A DNA stretch of 64,000 nucleotides from an uncultured Neglectibacter sp. (lineage in GTDB: Bacteria > Bacillota > Clostridia > Oscillospirales > Acutalibacteraceae), in NCBI GenBank assembly GCA_946554335.1, contig CAMNSA010000006.1, positions 1-64,000 of the forward strand. The letters are read 5' to 3'. Positions 8,183 to 16,477 of the stretch are shown here, in pieces. Below the pieces are notes generated by a model, which worked only from the letters and a program-made list of their open reading frames with translations, was not told where the DNA came from and did not search any database. Made by a program: the position numbers and the translations under genes. Every line of letters starts with the position of its first letter. Within the stretch, counting starts at the first letter, position 1.

Positions 8183-8677
8183 ATGGAGGGAATCGTACAA
8201 GCGCTGGTGCGCTTTTTCAGTGATACCATTCCGGCGGAGCTGACGGTATTCTTGCTGTCACTGATGCCGGTGATTGAGCTTCGGGGAGGGATCCTGGCGG
8301 CAAAGCTTTTGCACCTGGAGCTGTGGAAGGCGTTTTGGATCTGTTTGGCGGGCACTCTTCTGCCCACCCCGTTTATCCTTCTGTTCATTCAAAAGATCTT
8401 TGACTGGATGCGCAATACCCGGTTCGTTAAGCTGGTGGACCGCATGGAGAAAAAGGGCAGAAGCAAGTTTTCCAAGATCAATCGGTACAAGACCCTGGGT
8501 CTTTTGATCTTCGTGGCCATCCCACTGCCCGGAACGGGAGCCTGGACAGGCTCTCTGGCCGCCGCCTTGATGAAGATGGATTTTAAATCCGCCATGTTTT
8601 CCGTGGCCGTGGGGACCTTAGTGGCGGATGTGCTCATGTGCCTTCTTTCCTACGGTGTGTTGGGGCTGGTTTTATGA
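8183..8677 (+). CDS. small multidrug-export family membrane protein (COG2426)
   Basis: A 164-residue protein with about four membrane segments and the family pattern: ELTVFLLSLMPVIELRGGI near the start, a cytosolic basic stretch MEKKGRSKFSKINRYKTLG, then IPLPGTGAWTGSLAAAL. The family was named after one member linked to drug export; its general function is not settled. The stop overlaps the start of the next gene in an ATGA, so translation of the two is coupled. Confidence 0.83.
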   Translation: MEGIVQALVRFFSDTIPAELTVFLLSLMPVIELRGGILAAKLLHLELWKAFWICLAGTLLPTPFILLFIQKIFDWMRNTRFVKLVDRMEKKGRSKFSKINRYKTLGLLIFVAIPLPGTGAWTGSLAAALMKMDFKSAMFSVAVGTLVADVLMCLLSYGVLGLVL

Positions 8678-9963
8678 GAGAGCGCTGGGATATCGCGGTA
8701 GTGGGAGCGGGGGCGTCCGGCCTGATGGCCGCCCGGTGCGCCGGACTATTGGGAAAGAAAAAGGACAGGGAGCTTTCCGTGATCCTGCTGGAAGGGAATC
8801 CCAAGCCCGGAAAAAAGCTTTTGGCTACGGGAAACGGCAGATGTAACCTGACGAATCTTGCCCTTTCCCAGCAGCACTATCACGGGGACCGGGAGGCGCT
8901 GCCTCCCTTTTTAGAGCGGTACTCCGTAAAAAGGCTCACCAGAGAGCTGGAAGAGATGGGGATCCTGACGGTGGCGGACGACCAGGGAAGGGTGTACCCC
9001 AGAAACCTGCAGGCGACCGCTGTTTTGCAGGCGCTGTGGTTCGGCTGTGAGGAGGCGGGGGTCAACCTCCGCAGCGGCGATCCGGTGGAAAGGGCGGAGC
9101 CCGATTCTCAGGGATTCCTTCTCCATATGAGAAGCGGGGAAAACATTCTTGCCGAGCGCTGTATTCTGGCGGTAGGCGGAATGGCCTCTCCCCGCCACTC
9201 CTGCGGAAGCTTCGGTGAAAAGCTTTGTAAAGACCTGGGACACAGCTTTCTGCCCTGCCGCCCGGCTCTCGCGCCCATTCTGTGCGAAAGTCAGATGTTG
9301 TCCGCTCTCAAGGGAATGAGGTGCCGGTGCGAGGCCGCTCTTCTGGAGGAGGGACGATTAGTGGCGAAGGAGCGGGGAGAGGTGATCTTCGCTTCCAAAG
9401 CGCTTTCCGGGATCTGTGTTTTTAACCTTTCTTCCCTTCTTTCTCCGGAGGGGAAGAAGCACAGCGAGATCTCTCTGGACCTTGTGGAGGACCTTGCAGA
9501 AGAGGAGGTTTTCGCCTACCTGAAAAAGCTTTGCAGAAGGCATCCCGAAAGGGCCTGCAGAGAGCTTTTCGGGGGACTGATCAACCTGAAGGTGGGGCGG
9601 GAAGTGGTCAAAAGCCTGGAGATCGACGGGAGTAGGCCCCTTTCCTCCCTTTCCAAGGAGGAGCTGCGTTTGGCGGCCCAGCGGGTAAAAGACCTGCGTT
9701 TTATGGTACAGGGGGTCGCTCCCTTTGAGCAGGCCCAGGTCACGGCGGGAGGCGTTCCCCTCTGCGAAGTGGAGCTTCGCACCATGGAGTCCAAAAGGCA
9801 AAAGGGGCTCTACCTTGCGGGGGAGCTTTTGAATGTGAACGGCGACTGCGGAGGGTATAACCTGCACTGGGCCTTTTTAAGCGGCCTGTGCGCGGGAGAA
9901 AACGCCGCTGCAAGCTTCTTGGAGCGGGAAAGGGGCGAGACGGAATATGCTGAGGCTTTCTAA
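8674..9963 (+). CDS. HI0933-family NAD(P)/FAD-dependent oxidoreductase
   Basis: A 429-residue flavoprotein of the HI0933/BaiN family. An FAD-binding Rossmann motif VVGAGASGLMAARCAG opens the protein, followed by family signatures GKKLLATGNGRCNLTN and a C-terminal NGDCGGYNLHWAFLSG that closes on the flavin. I chose the ATG at 8674 because it forms an ATGA overlap with the upstream gene and puts the dinucleotide fold at the N-terminus; an in-frame ATG at 8638 would add 12 poor residues. Some relatives act on steroid-type enones, but most are uncharacterised; the substrate is unknown. It overlaps the next flavoprotein by 17 bases. Confidence 0.88.
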   Translation: MRERWDIAVVGAGASGLMAARCAGLLGKKKDRELSVILLEGNPKPGKKLLATGNGRCNLTNLALSQQHYHGDREALPPFLERYSVKRLTRELEEMGILTVADDQGRVYPRNLQATAVLQALWFGCEEAGVNLRSGDPVERAEPDSQGFLLHMRSGENILAERCILAVGGMASPRHSCGSFGEKLCKDLGHSFLPCRPALAPILCESQMLSALKGMRCRCEAALLEEGRLVAKERGEVIFASKALSGICVFNLSSLLSPEGKKHSEISLDLVEDLAEEEVFAYLKKLCRRHPERACRELFGGLINLKVGREVVKSLEIDGSRPLSSLSKEELRLAAQRVKDLRFMVQGVAPFEQAQVTAGGVPLCEVELRTMESKRQKGLYLAGELLNVNGDCGGYNLHWAFLSGLCAGENAAASFLERERGETEYAEAF

Positions 9964-11548
9964 CCTTTCCCTGCCTTTGGATTTCGGGGAGAAGGAACTT
10001 TTAGCCGCCGCTGCCCGAAAGCTGAAGCTTCCCGAAAAGGCTGTGACCGCCGTCTCTCTGGCGCGCAGATCGGTGGACGCCAGAAAAAAGCAGGAGGTTC
10101 ACTTCGTTTGTGCGGCTGAGGTTACGGTGGACACGGACGAGGACAAGCTTCTTCGCCGCCTGAGGGACAAGGGCGTGCAGAAGGCGGTTCCCTACCGCTA
10201 TGAGCCTCCTGTCCCGAAGAAACCTGGCAATCACGGCAGGCCCGTGGTGGTGGGCTTTGGCCCTGCCGGAATGTTTGCCGCGCTGCTTCTTTCCCAGCAG
10301 GGGCTTTGCCCTATGGTGCTGGAACGAGGGGAAACGGTGGAGCAGCGGGAAAGCTCCGTTCAGCTTTTCTGGGAGAAAGGCGTACTGTCCCCCCACTCTA
10401 ATGTGCAGTTCGGAGAGGGAGGAGCAGGGACCTTTTCAGATGGAAAGCTCAATACCGGCACGGGGGATCCCCGGATCCGGCAGGTGCTGGAAGAGCTGGT
10501 AAAAGCCGGAGCTCCCCCACAGATCCTGACAGACGCCAAGCCCCATGTGGGGACTGACCGGCTTCCTAAGGTGGTTAAGGAGATCCGCCGCAGGGTCCTT
10601 TCGCTGGGCGGGGAGATCTTTTTTGGTTCCACGGTGACCGGGCTTCTTTTGGAAAGCGGAAGGCTTACGGGCCTGAAAGTAAAAAACAGCCGGGGAGAAC
10701 AGGAAGTGATCCCCTGCTCTCAGGTGATCCTGGCGGTGGGGCACAGCGCGAGAGATACCTTTTGCGCCCTTCATCAGCTGGGGATCCCCATGCAGGCGAA
10801 GGCCTTTGCGGTGGGGGCCAGGATTGAGCATCCCGCCGCGCTTATCGACAGGGCGCAGTACGGAAGCTTTGCCGGCCGCCCCGCGCTGGGGGCCGCGGAC
10901 TACAAGCTTTTCTGCCATCTGCCTTCGGGTCGTGGCGTTTACACCTTTTGTATGTGTCCCGGCGGCGTGGTGACCGGGGCTGCCTCTGAGCCCGGCGGCG
11001 TGGTGACCAATGGAATGAGCCGCTTTTCAAGAGACGGGGAAAACAGCAACTCAGCTCTTCTGGTGGGCGTGGGGCCGGAGGACTATGGCGAAGAGGGGCC
11101 TTTGGCCGGAATGTTTTTTCAGCGCCGGATCGAACAGGCCGCGTTTCGCCTTGCGGGGAGCAATTACTCGGCACCCGCCCAGCGGGTAGAGGACTTCCTC
11201 TCCCGGAAGCCCTCCCGCACTTTTGGCGGGGTGCTTCCCACCTACCAGCCGGGGGTCGTGCCCGCCTCGCTGGATGACTGTCTGCCGGGCTTTGTCACCG
11301 ACGCCATGAGGGAGGCGCTGCCTGAGTTTGGGCGCAGGCTTTCCGGATTTGACGGCGGCGACGCCGTTTTGACCGCGCCGGAAACCAGAAGCTCTTCTCC
11401 CGTAAGGATCCTCAGGGGAGAGGACCTTCAATCCCCGGCCTGCAAAGGGCTTTTTCCCTGCGGAGAGGGGGCCGGTTACGCGGGCGGGATCGTCTCCGCC
11501 GCCGTGGACGGGCTGCGGTGCGCGGAACAGGTGATCAGAGAGTGGTAA
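9947..11548 (+). CDS. FAD-dependent dehydrogenase (COG2509)
   Basis: A 533-residue flavoprotein. Residues 1-85 are an N-terminal domain typical of the family (DFGEKELLAAAARKL, later SLARRSVDARKK). The FAD fold follows at about 97 (VVVGFGPAGMFAALLLSQQG), then FGEGGAGTFSDGKLNTGTGD, a family hallmark, and a C-terminal FAD clasp GEGAGYAGGIVSAAVDG. The physiological reaction of these proteins is not known. It is the last gene of a three-gene translationally coupled string with the COG2426 membrane protein and the HI0933-like flavoprotein, suggesting one redox function for the pair. Confidence 0.87.
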   Translation: MLRLSNLSLPLDFGEKELLAAAARKLKLPEKAVTAVSLARRSVDARKKQEVHFVCAAEVTVDTDEDKLLRRLRDKGVQKAVPYRYEPPVPKKPGNHGRPVVVGFGPAGMFAALLLSQQGLCPMVLERGETVEQRESSVQLFWEKGVLSPHSNVQFGEGGAGTFSDGKLNTGTGDPRIRQVLEELVKAGAPPQILTDAKPHVGTDRLPKVVKEIRRRVLSLGGEIFFGSTVTGLLLESGRLTGLKVKNSRGEQEVIPCSQVILAVGHSARDTFCALHQLGIPMQAKAFAVGARIEHPAALIDRAQYGSFAGRPALGAADYKLFCHLPSGRGVYTFCMCPGGVVTGAASEPGGVVTNGMSRFSRDGENSNSALLVGVGPEDYGEEGPLAGMFFQRRIEQAAFRLAGSNYSAPAQRVEDFLSRKPSRTFGGVLPTYQPGVVPASLDDCLPGFVTDAMREALPEFGRRLSGFDGGDAVLTAPETRSSSPVRILRGEDLQSPACKGLFPCGEGAGYAGGIVSAAVDGLRCAEQVIREW

Positions 11549-11550
11549 AA

Positions 11551-11587
11551 AAGACTGCCGGGAAATCTTTCATTTCCCGGCAGTCTT
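11551..11587. terminator. terminator between convergent flavoprotein and MGMT-like genes
   Basis: A 16-bp perfect stem (AAGACTGCCGGGAAAT and its complement) with a 5-base loop. The T-run is on the minus-strand side, so it best serves the minus-strand uxaC unit; it can also stop plus-strand transcripts. Confidence 0.8.
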
Positions 11588-11637
11588 GTCTACATGAGTT
11601 TCTCAGATGAAAAAAACGGCAAAAAGGGTCGCGCGCC

Positions 11638-11961
11638 TCATTTTTTGGACGGCTCTTCCGGCCCGGGCCATAGATGCTTTTTCAGGTTGGCCCGTCCATC
11701 CGGCAGGAAGGAGACGCCTTCTTCCTGTAAGAGACCTCGTTGGATCTCTTTCCCGCCGAAGGCCTGTTCGCAGCACAGGGAACCGTCTGAGTAGAGGACT
11801 CGGTGGCAGGGAAGCCCCGCGGGGGCCCGAACCATGGCCGCTCCTACGATCCGCGCGGCCCTGGGGCTTCCCGCCAGGGCCGCAAGCTGTCCATAGGTGG
11901 CGACAGAGCCTTTCGGTATTTTGGAAACAAGGCGGTACACTCTTTGAGGAAATGTCTGCAT
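11638..11961 (-). CDS. single-domain MGMT-family (O6-alkylguanine transferase-like) protein
   Basis: A 107-residue protein equal to the C-terminal DNA-binding half of O6-methylguanine-DNA methyltransferase. It has the helix-turn-helix IPKGSVATYGQLAALAG, the arginine finger PRAARIVGAAM, and PCHRV with the acceptor cysteine kept. Alkyltransferase-like (ATL) proteins of similar size have Trp in place of that Cys, so this short protein could still accept alkyl groups. The N-terminal domain of Ogt is missing. It lies 18 bases after the lipoprotein gene in the uxaC unit. Confidence 0.85.
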   Translation of the reverse strand: MQTFPQRVYRLVSKIPKGSVATYGQLAALAGSPRAARIVGAAMVRAPAGLPCHRVLYSDGSLCCEQAFGGKEIQRGLLQEEGVSFLPDGRANLKKHLWPGPEEPSKK

Positions 11962-11979
11962 CGTGATCTCCTTTCGGCA

Positions 11980-12321
11980 CTAAGAGTCCAGCATGTCTTT
12001 GGAAACCTTCCCGCCTTCCTGAAGCAGCTGGTAGCCGTCCTGGAGATTTCCCCGGTATTCAAAGCCGTACTCGCCGTCTCCCTGGTCAGAGGTGTAGGTG
12101 AACAGCACCACGACATGCTCGCTGTCCGAGGAGGAAAGGGCGGTGTCCGTACTTTGGATCTGAAAGGCCGGAACATTGGCGAACAGCTCCTCCAGCTTCT
12201 TGGTGGCAAGCTCTGTGACAACAGAGGTGTCCACCGCCGAAGAGGTACTTTCCTGAGAGGCTGCCGCGCAGCCTGAGCAGAAAATCAGCAGGAAGAGGGG
12301 GAGAAACAGCCATTTTTTCAT
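11980..12321 (-). CDS. small putative lipoprotein of unknown function
   Basis: A 113-residue protein with a lipoprotein signal: KK at the start, hydrophobic LFLPLFLLIF and lipobox CSGC, Cys18 being the likely lipid-bearing residue. The mature part is acidic with a Ser/Thr-rich linker and no motif I recognise. Strong AAAGGAG site before the ATG. It sits 22 bases after uxaC and 18 before the MGMT-like gene, so the three are probably one transcript, though the functions look unrelated. Confidence 0.75.
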   Translation of the reverse strand: MKKWLFLPLFLLIFCSGCAAASQESTSSAVDTSVVTELATKKLEELFANVPAFQIQSTDTALSSSDSEHVVVLFTYTSDQGDGEYGFEYRGNLQDGYQLLQEGGKVSKDMLDS

Positions 12322-12343
12322 ATCCTTCGCTCCTTTCCACCGG

Positions 12344-13744
12344 TTAGAGCTTGAAATAGACGGCGGCGTTCCGGTAACAGATGTTCCGGGCCATGGGGCC
12401 GATCAGCTCCCTGTCGGCGGGAATATCTCCCTGCTCCATCCAACTGCCTAAAAGGTCGCAGAGGACCCGGCGGAAGTATTCGTGGCGGGCGTAGGAGAGA
12501 AAGCTTCTGGAATCGGTGAGCATCCCGATAAAGCCGGACAGCAGGCCGACATTTGCCAAAGCCTTCATCTGCTTTCTCATGCCCTCCTGATGGTCGCAGA
12601 ACCACCAGGGAGCGCCCAACTGCATTTTTTGGGGGAACATTCCCTCCTGGAAACAGCCCAAAAGGCTGGAAAGCTTATCCTCGTCCCCGGAATTCAGGGA
12701 GTAAAGGACCGTGGGCGGCAGCTCTCCTGTGCGGTCCAGAGCGTCAAAAAAGAGAGCGAGAGAAGCGGCGCTCACACCGTCGCCCACGCTGTCAAAGCCC
12801 GCGTCAGGCCCGGTTGTGGGGAACAGGCGGGAGTTGCAGTTACGAAGCACACCCAAATGCAGCTGCATGGCAAAGCCCGCTCTGTGGTAGATCCTGCCCA
12901 GAGAAAGCAGCAGCTGAGTCTGATACGCGTTCTGCTCATAGGGGGTGAGCTCTTTTCCGGACAGGGCCTTCAAAAACGCCTGCTCCGCCTCCGCCCGCGT
13001 CCCGGACAAAAAGTCAGGGGACAGCAGGCTCTGGTCTGCCATGAGACAGCCGTTTTCCCGGAAAAAGACGGCTCTCTTCTCCAGCGCGTCTTCCAGCTGG
13101 GAAAGGCTTGTGACAGGGAGCCCGGAGACCTGGGACAGCTTTTCCGTCCACCGGACGAAGTTTTTCTGCTCCGGATGCAGAGCCGTTTCCGGACGAAAGG
13201 CAGGAAGCACCCGGACGGAGAAGGAGCCGTCCCGGGCAAGGGCCCGGTGAACGGAGAGATCGTCCGTGGGGTCGTCGGTGGTACACAGCGCCTTGACCCC
13301 GCTCCTCTGGATCAAACCTCTTGCGGAGAAGCCGGGCTCAGCGAGCTTTTGGCTGCACTGTTCCCAGATCTCAGGAGCCGTCTTCTCACTGAGCAGCTTT
13401 GTTGCACCGAAATAGTTTTTCAGCTCCAGATGGGTCCAGTCGTAAAGGGGATTCCCGATGGAATTTTCCACCGTGCGTGCCCAGTGAAGAAACTTTTCAT
13501 AGGGGTCCGCCTGCCCGGTGATATACTCCTCCGGCACACCGCAGGCCCGCATGAGGCGCCACTTGTAGTGGTCGCCGGAAAGCCAGACCTGGGTAATGGT
13601 GTCAAAGCGCGTATCCTCCAGGATCTCCTTGGGGCTTAAATGGCAGTGGTAGTCAAAGATGGGCTCATGCTCCGCGTACTGGTGATAGAGCGAGCGGGCG
13701 GGTTCGCTGTGAAGCAGAAAATTTTCTCCCAGATAAGTATTCAA
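12344..13744 (-). CDS. uxaC: glucuronate isomerase
   Basis: A 466-residue UxaC, which interconverts glucuronate and fructuronate (and galacturonate and tagaturonate), the first step of hexuronate breakdown. Family marks: FDYHCHLSPKEI near residue 30 with metal-binding His residues, KALCTTDDPTDDL, MQLHLGVLRNCN (about 295), and a C-terminal GMLTDSRSFLSYARHEYFRR. Length is normal. It leads a minus-strand unit with a lipoprotein and an MGMT-like gene. The next pathway enzyme, uxuA, is 17.5 kb away in the same window, so the pathway genes are dispersed. A promoter and an inverted repeat lie just upstream. Confidence 0.95.
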   Translation of the reverse strand: MNTYLGENFLLHSEPARSLYHQYAEHEPIFDYHCHLSPKEILEDTRFDTITQVWLSGDHYKWRLMRACGVPEEYITGQADPYEKFLHWARTVENSIGNPLYDWTHLELKNYFGATKLLSEKTAPEIWEQCSQKLAEPGFSARGLIQRSGVKALCTTDDPTDDLSVHRALARDGSFSVRVLPAFRPETALHPEQKNFVRWTEKLSQVSGLPVTSLSQLEDALEKRAVFFRENGCLMADQSLLSPDFLSGTRAEAEQAFLKALSGKELTPYEQNAYQTQLLLSLGRIYHRAGFAMQLHLGVLRNCNSRLFPTTGPDAGFDSVGDGVSAASLALFFDALDRTGELPPTVLYSLNSGDEDKLSSLLGCFQEGMFPQKMQLGAPWWFCDHQEGMRKQMKALANVGLLSGFIGMLTDSRSFLSYARHEYFRRVLCDLLGSWMEQGDIPADRELIGPMARNICYRNAAVYFKL

Positions 13745-13764
13745 ACGATCTCCTCCTTACTAGG

Positions 13765-13820
13765 CTTGTCTGTCAAACAAGTGCCTGTTCCCATTATAAG
13801 CGCGGCTTCGCTTTGCCGCA
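13765..13820 (-). promoter_or_regulatory. uxaC promoter with overlapping inverted-repeat operator
   Basis: On the minus strand TTGCGG (13815-13820), 16 bases, TATAAT (13793-13798). Just downstream of the expected start, plus-strand CTTGT-CTGTCAA-ACAAG (13765-13781) is an inverted repeat of the size bound by GntR/FadR-type repressors common in uronate regulation. The regulator itself is not in the window. Confidence 0.55.
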
Positions 13821-13844
13821 AGGGAAATTCCGTATTTTCCCGAA

Positions 13845-13874
13845 AGAAAAAGCCGTCCGGATTTTCCGGGCGGC
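13845..13874 (-). terminator. terminator of copA
   Basis: Minus-strand AGCCGCCCGG, AAAAT loop, CCGGACGGCT, then TTTTTCTTT, 21 bases after the copA stop. Confidence 0.8.
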
Positions 13875-13895
13875 TCGCTGCACCATTTTACAAAT

Positions 13896-16193
13896 TCATT
13901 TTTTGAAAAACTTCAGGCGCAGGGCGTTGGTGACCACAAATACGCTGGAAAGGCTCATGGCAGCGGCGCCGAACATGGGGTTGAGCCTCAGGCCGAGGAA
14001 GGCGAACACCCCGGCCGCCAGGGGGATCCCGATAGAATTGTAGAAGAAGGCCCAGAACAGGTTCTCCTTGATATTTCGGATCACCGCCTTGCTCAGCCGC
14101 ACGGCGGTCACGGCGTCCAGAAGATCGTTTCGCACCAGTACGATATCGGCGCTTTCCAAAGCGATGTCGGAGCCCGCCCCGATGGCGATCCCCACATCGG
14201 CTCTGGTGAGAGCGGGGGCGTCGTTCACCCCGTCTCCGATCATGGCTACCTTATGCCCTTCCTGCTGCAGCTGGGCAATCTTCTGCTCCTTTTCCTGGGG
14301 CAGCACCTGGGCGATGACCTGGGGAATGTCCAGTTTATTCCGAATAGCTTCAGCGGTGCGGGCATTGTCTCCTGTGAGCATCACGGTTTCAATGCCCATT
14401 TTGGCAAAGCGGGAGATGGCCTCCCGGCTGGTGGGCTTGATGGTGTCCGCGGCGGAAATGATCCCCAACAGCGCGGTTTCGTCCGCAAAGAGAAGCGGCG
14501 TTTTTCCTTCGTCTGCCAGGGCGGAGATCCGCTGGGAGATCGCGGCGTCCTCCTCCTTTAAAATCCCCAGCTCCTGAAGATAGAGAGCGTTCCCCGCGTA
14601 ATAGGTCTTTCCGTCCAGCTGTGCTTCAACCCCCTTGCCGAACCGGGCTTCAAAGCGGGACGCTCTCTTTAGGGGAATCCCTTTTTCTTTCGCGCAGGTC
14701 ACCACAGCCTGGGCCAAAGGATGCTCGCTTTGCTCTTCCAGACTGTAGGCGATGGAGAGCAGGGTCTCCTCGTCTGTCTTTAGGGGAAGAATATCCGTGA
14801 CCCGGGGTGTCCCTTCGGTGACGGTCCCCGTTTTATCCAGAACCACCACATCAATGTTGTGCGCGGTTTCCAGCGCCTCTCCCGATTTGATCAGGATCCC
14901 CTGTTCGGCTCCTTTTCCGGTGCCTACCATAATGGCCACCGGCGTGGCCAGCCCCAGGGCGCAGGGGCAGGAGATTACCAGAACGGAGATACCAGTGGAA
15001 AGGGCGAATTCCACCCCCGCTCCCAGGATCAGCCAGACGATGGCGGCCACAAGGGCGATAGCCATGACTGTGGGCACGAAGATCCCGGCGATCTTATCGG
15101 CAAGCTTGGAGATAGGGGCTTTGCTGGAACTGGCTTCCTCCACCAGGCGGACGATCTGAGCCAGGGTGGTATCCTCGCCCACCTTGGTGGCGCGGAAACG
15201 GAAGCTGCCCGTCTTATTGACCGTGGCGCAGATCACGGCGTCCCCCACGGATTTTTCCACCGGAATGCTTTCTCCGGTGATGGCGGATTCGTCGACACTG
15301 GTGCTGCCCTCTTCGATCACGCCGTCCACCGGAATGGAGGCGCCGGGCTTTACGGAGATCAGATCGCCCGCGGCGATCTCGCTGACGGGCACCTCGATCT
15401 CTTCATTGTCTTTTATAAGCAGGGCAGTTTTGGGGGCCAAGTCCACCAGCTTCTCAATGGCTTCGCTGGTGCGGCCCTTGGATTTTGCCTCCAGGAATTT
15501 TCCCAGGGTGATTAGGGTCAGGATCGTTCCGGCGGACTCAAAATAGAGGTTGCTCCCGTAATGCTCCACCACCTGGATCTCCCCGTGACCCAGGCCGTAG
15601 CCGATGCGGTAAAGGGCAAAGATCCCGTAGATGATGGCGGCGGAAGAGCCGATGGCGATCAGGCTGTCCATATTGGGGCTTCTGTAAAACAGGCTTCTGA
15701 AGCCGTTCTTGAAATAGTGATGGTTTAAAATGAGGATAGGCGTCAGTAGCAATAGCTGGGTCAGGGCAAAGCTGACCGCGTTTTCCGGCCCGTGAAACAG
15801 CCGGAGGATAAAGGGCGGAGCTGGCAGGCCGAACCAGTCGGAAAACATATGATACATGGAAAGGTACATCAGGGGGATCAAAAAGCACAGGGAGAGGAAA
15901 AAACGGCGCTTCATGGCTTTCAGGGCCAGCGCGCTCTCCTTCGCGGCGTTTCGTTCCGCCTTTTCCTTTTTTTCTCCCTCTCTGACCAAAGAGGCGCCGT
16001 AGCCGCCTTTTTTCACGGCTTCGATGATCTTTTTGGGGGAGACGGCCTTTTCGTCATATTCCACCTGCATGCTGTTTGTGAGCAGATTGACGCAGACGGC
16101 CGTGACTCCCGAAAGGGCGCTGACGCTTTTTTCCACATGGGAAGAGCAGGCGGAGCAGCTCATCCCGGTAACAGAGAATTTATTCTTGGTCAT
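13896..16193 (-). CDS. copA: copper-exporting P1B-type ATPase
   Basis: A 765-residue heavy-metal pump that uses ATP to move Cu(I) out of the cytoplasm. One N-terminal metal-binding domain has [15 protein letters not shown] (Cys-x-x-Cys); the membrane ion site is [11 protein letters not shown]; phosphorylation motif [13 protein letters not shown] actuator motif in AITGES; hinge [10 protein letters not shown]. About eight membrane segments are present. I set the start at the ATG reading [10 protein letters not shown] because an AAAGGAG site precedes it; open codons run 30 further upstream but have no ribosome site. No copZ chaperone or csoR/copY regulator is adjacent, which is unusual for Firmicutes. 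Confidence 0.95.
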   Translation of the reverse strand: MTKNKFSVTGMSCSACSSHVEKSVSALSGVTAVCVNLLTNSMQVEYDEKAVSPKKIIEAVKKGGYGASLVREGEKKEKAERNAAKESALALKAMKRRFFLSLCFLIPLMYLSMYHMFSDWFGLPAPPFILRLFHGPENAVSFALTQLLLLTPILILNHHYFKNGFRSLFYRSPNMDSLIAIGSSAAIIYGIFALYRIGYGLGHGEIQVVEHYGSNLYFESAGTILTLITLGKFLEAKSKGRTSEAIEKLVDLAPKTALLIKDNEEIEVPVSEIAAGDLISVKPGASIPVDGVIEEGSTSVDESAITGESIPVEKSVGDAVICATVNKTGSFRFRATKVGEDTTLAQIVRLVEEASSSKAPISKLADKIAGIFVPTVMAIALVAAIVWLILGAGVEFALSTGISVLVISCPCALGLATPVAIMVGTGKGAEQGILIKSGEALETAHNIDVVVLDKTGTVTEGTPRVTDILPLKTDEETLLSIAYSLEEQSEHPLAQAVVTCAKEKGIPLKRASRFEARFGKGVEAQLDGKTYYAGNALYLQELGILKEEDAAISQRISALADEGKTPLLFADETALLGIISAADTIKPTSREAISRFAKMGIETVMLTGDNARTAEAIRNKLDIPQVIAQVLPQEKEQKIAQLQQEGHKVAMIGDGVNDAPALTRADVGIAIGAGSDIALESADIVLVRNDLLDAVTAVRLSKAVIRNIKENLFWAFFYNSIGIPLAAGVFAFLGLRLNPMFGAAAMSLSSVFVVTNALRLKFFKK

Positions 16194-16220
16194 GCTGGGC
16201 TCCTTTCTGATCGACGGAAT

Positions 16221-16299
16221 GTATACTAAAATTGTATATTTTATTTTCAGAGATAATTTAGCAGATATTTTCTCCCCTGTCAAGTGTCGGGCAGGGGAG
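16221..16299 (-). promoter_or_regulatory. copA promoter flanked by two inverted repeats
   Basis: Minus-strand TTGACA (16278-16283) and TAAATT (16255-16260) are 17 bases apart. CTCCCCTG (16272-16279) and CAGGGGAG (16292-16299) form an inverted repeat that embraces the -35. GTATAC and GTATAT (16221-16239) form a second imperfect repeat between the start point and the ribosome site. Either could be a metal-sensor operator. Confidence 0.55.
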
Positions 16300-16353
16300 C
16301 CTGCACGAAGTTGGAATAAATTTTAGGATCCCGTAATCCCGGAAGGGAGACGC

Positions 16354-16382
16354 TTGAAAAGAGAAGGGCGCTTTGCTATAAT
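16354..16382 (+). promoter_or_regulatory. promoter of the sugar-binding lipoprotein gene
   Basis: TTGAAA, 17 bases, TATAAT. A small stem TGCCGC/GCGGCA (16397-16414) sits in the 5' leader. The 284 bases between copA and this gene hold only these divergent promoters and repeats. Confidence 0.7.
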
Positions 16383-16477
16383 GGACAAAAGAATTTTGCC
16401 GCCTCTCTGCGGCAGAAAGCGAAGCGAGCTTACTGCTGCGGCAGGGCACGATACCGAGAAACCGGAGGGGATCACAG

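Noticed and set aside
16194-16283. 30-residue N-terminal extension of CopA
   Set aside because: No ribosome site; AAAGGAG and the metal-binding domain point to the ATG at 16193.
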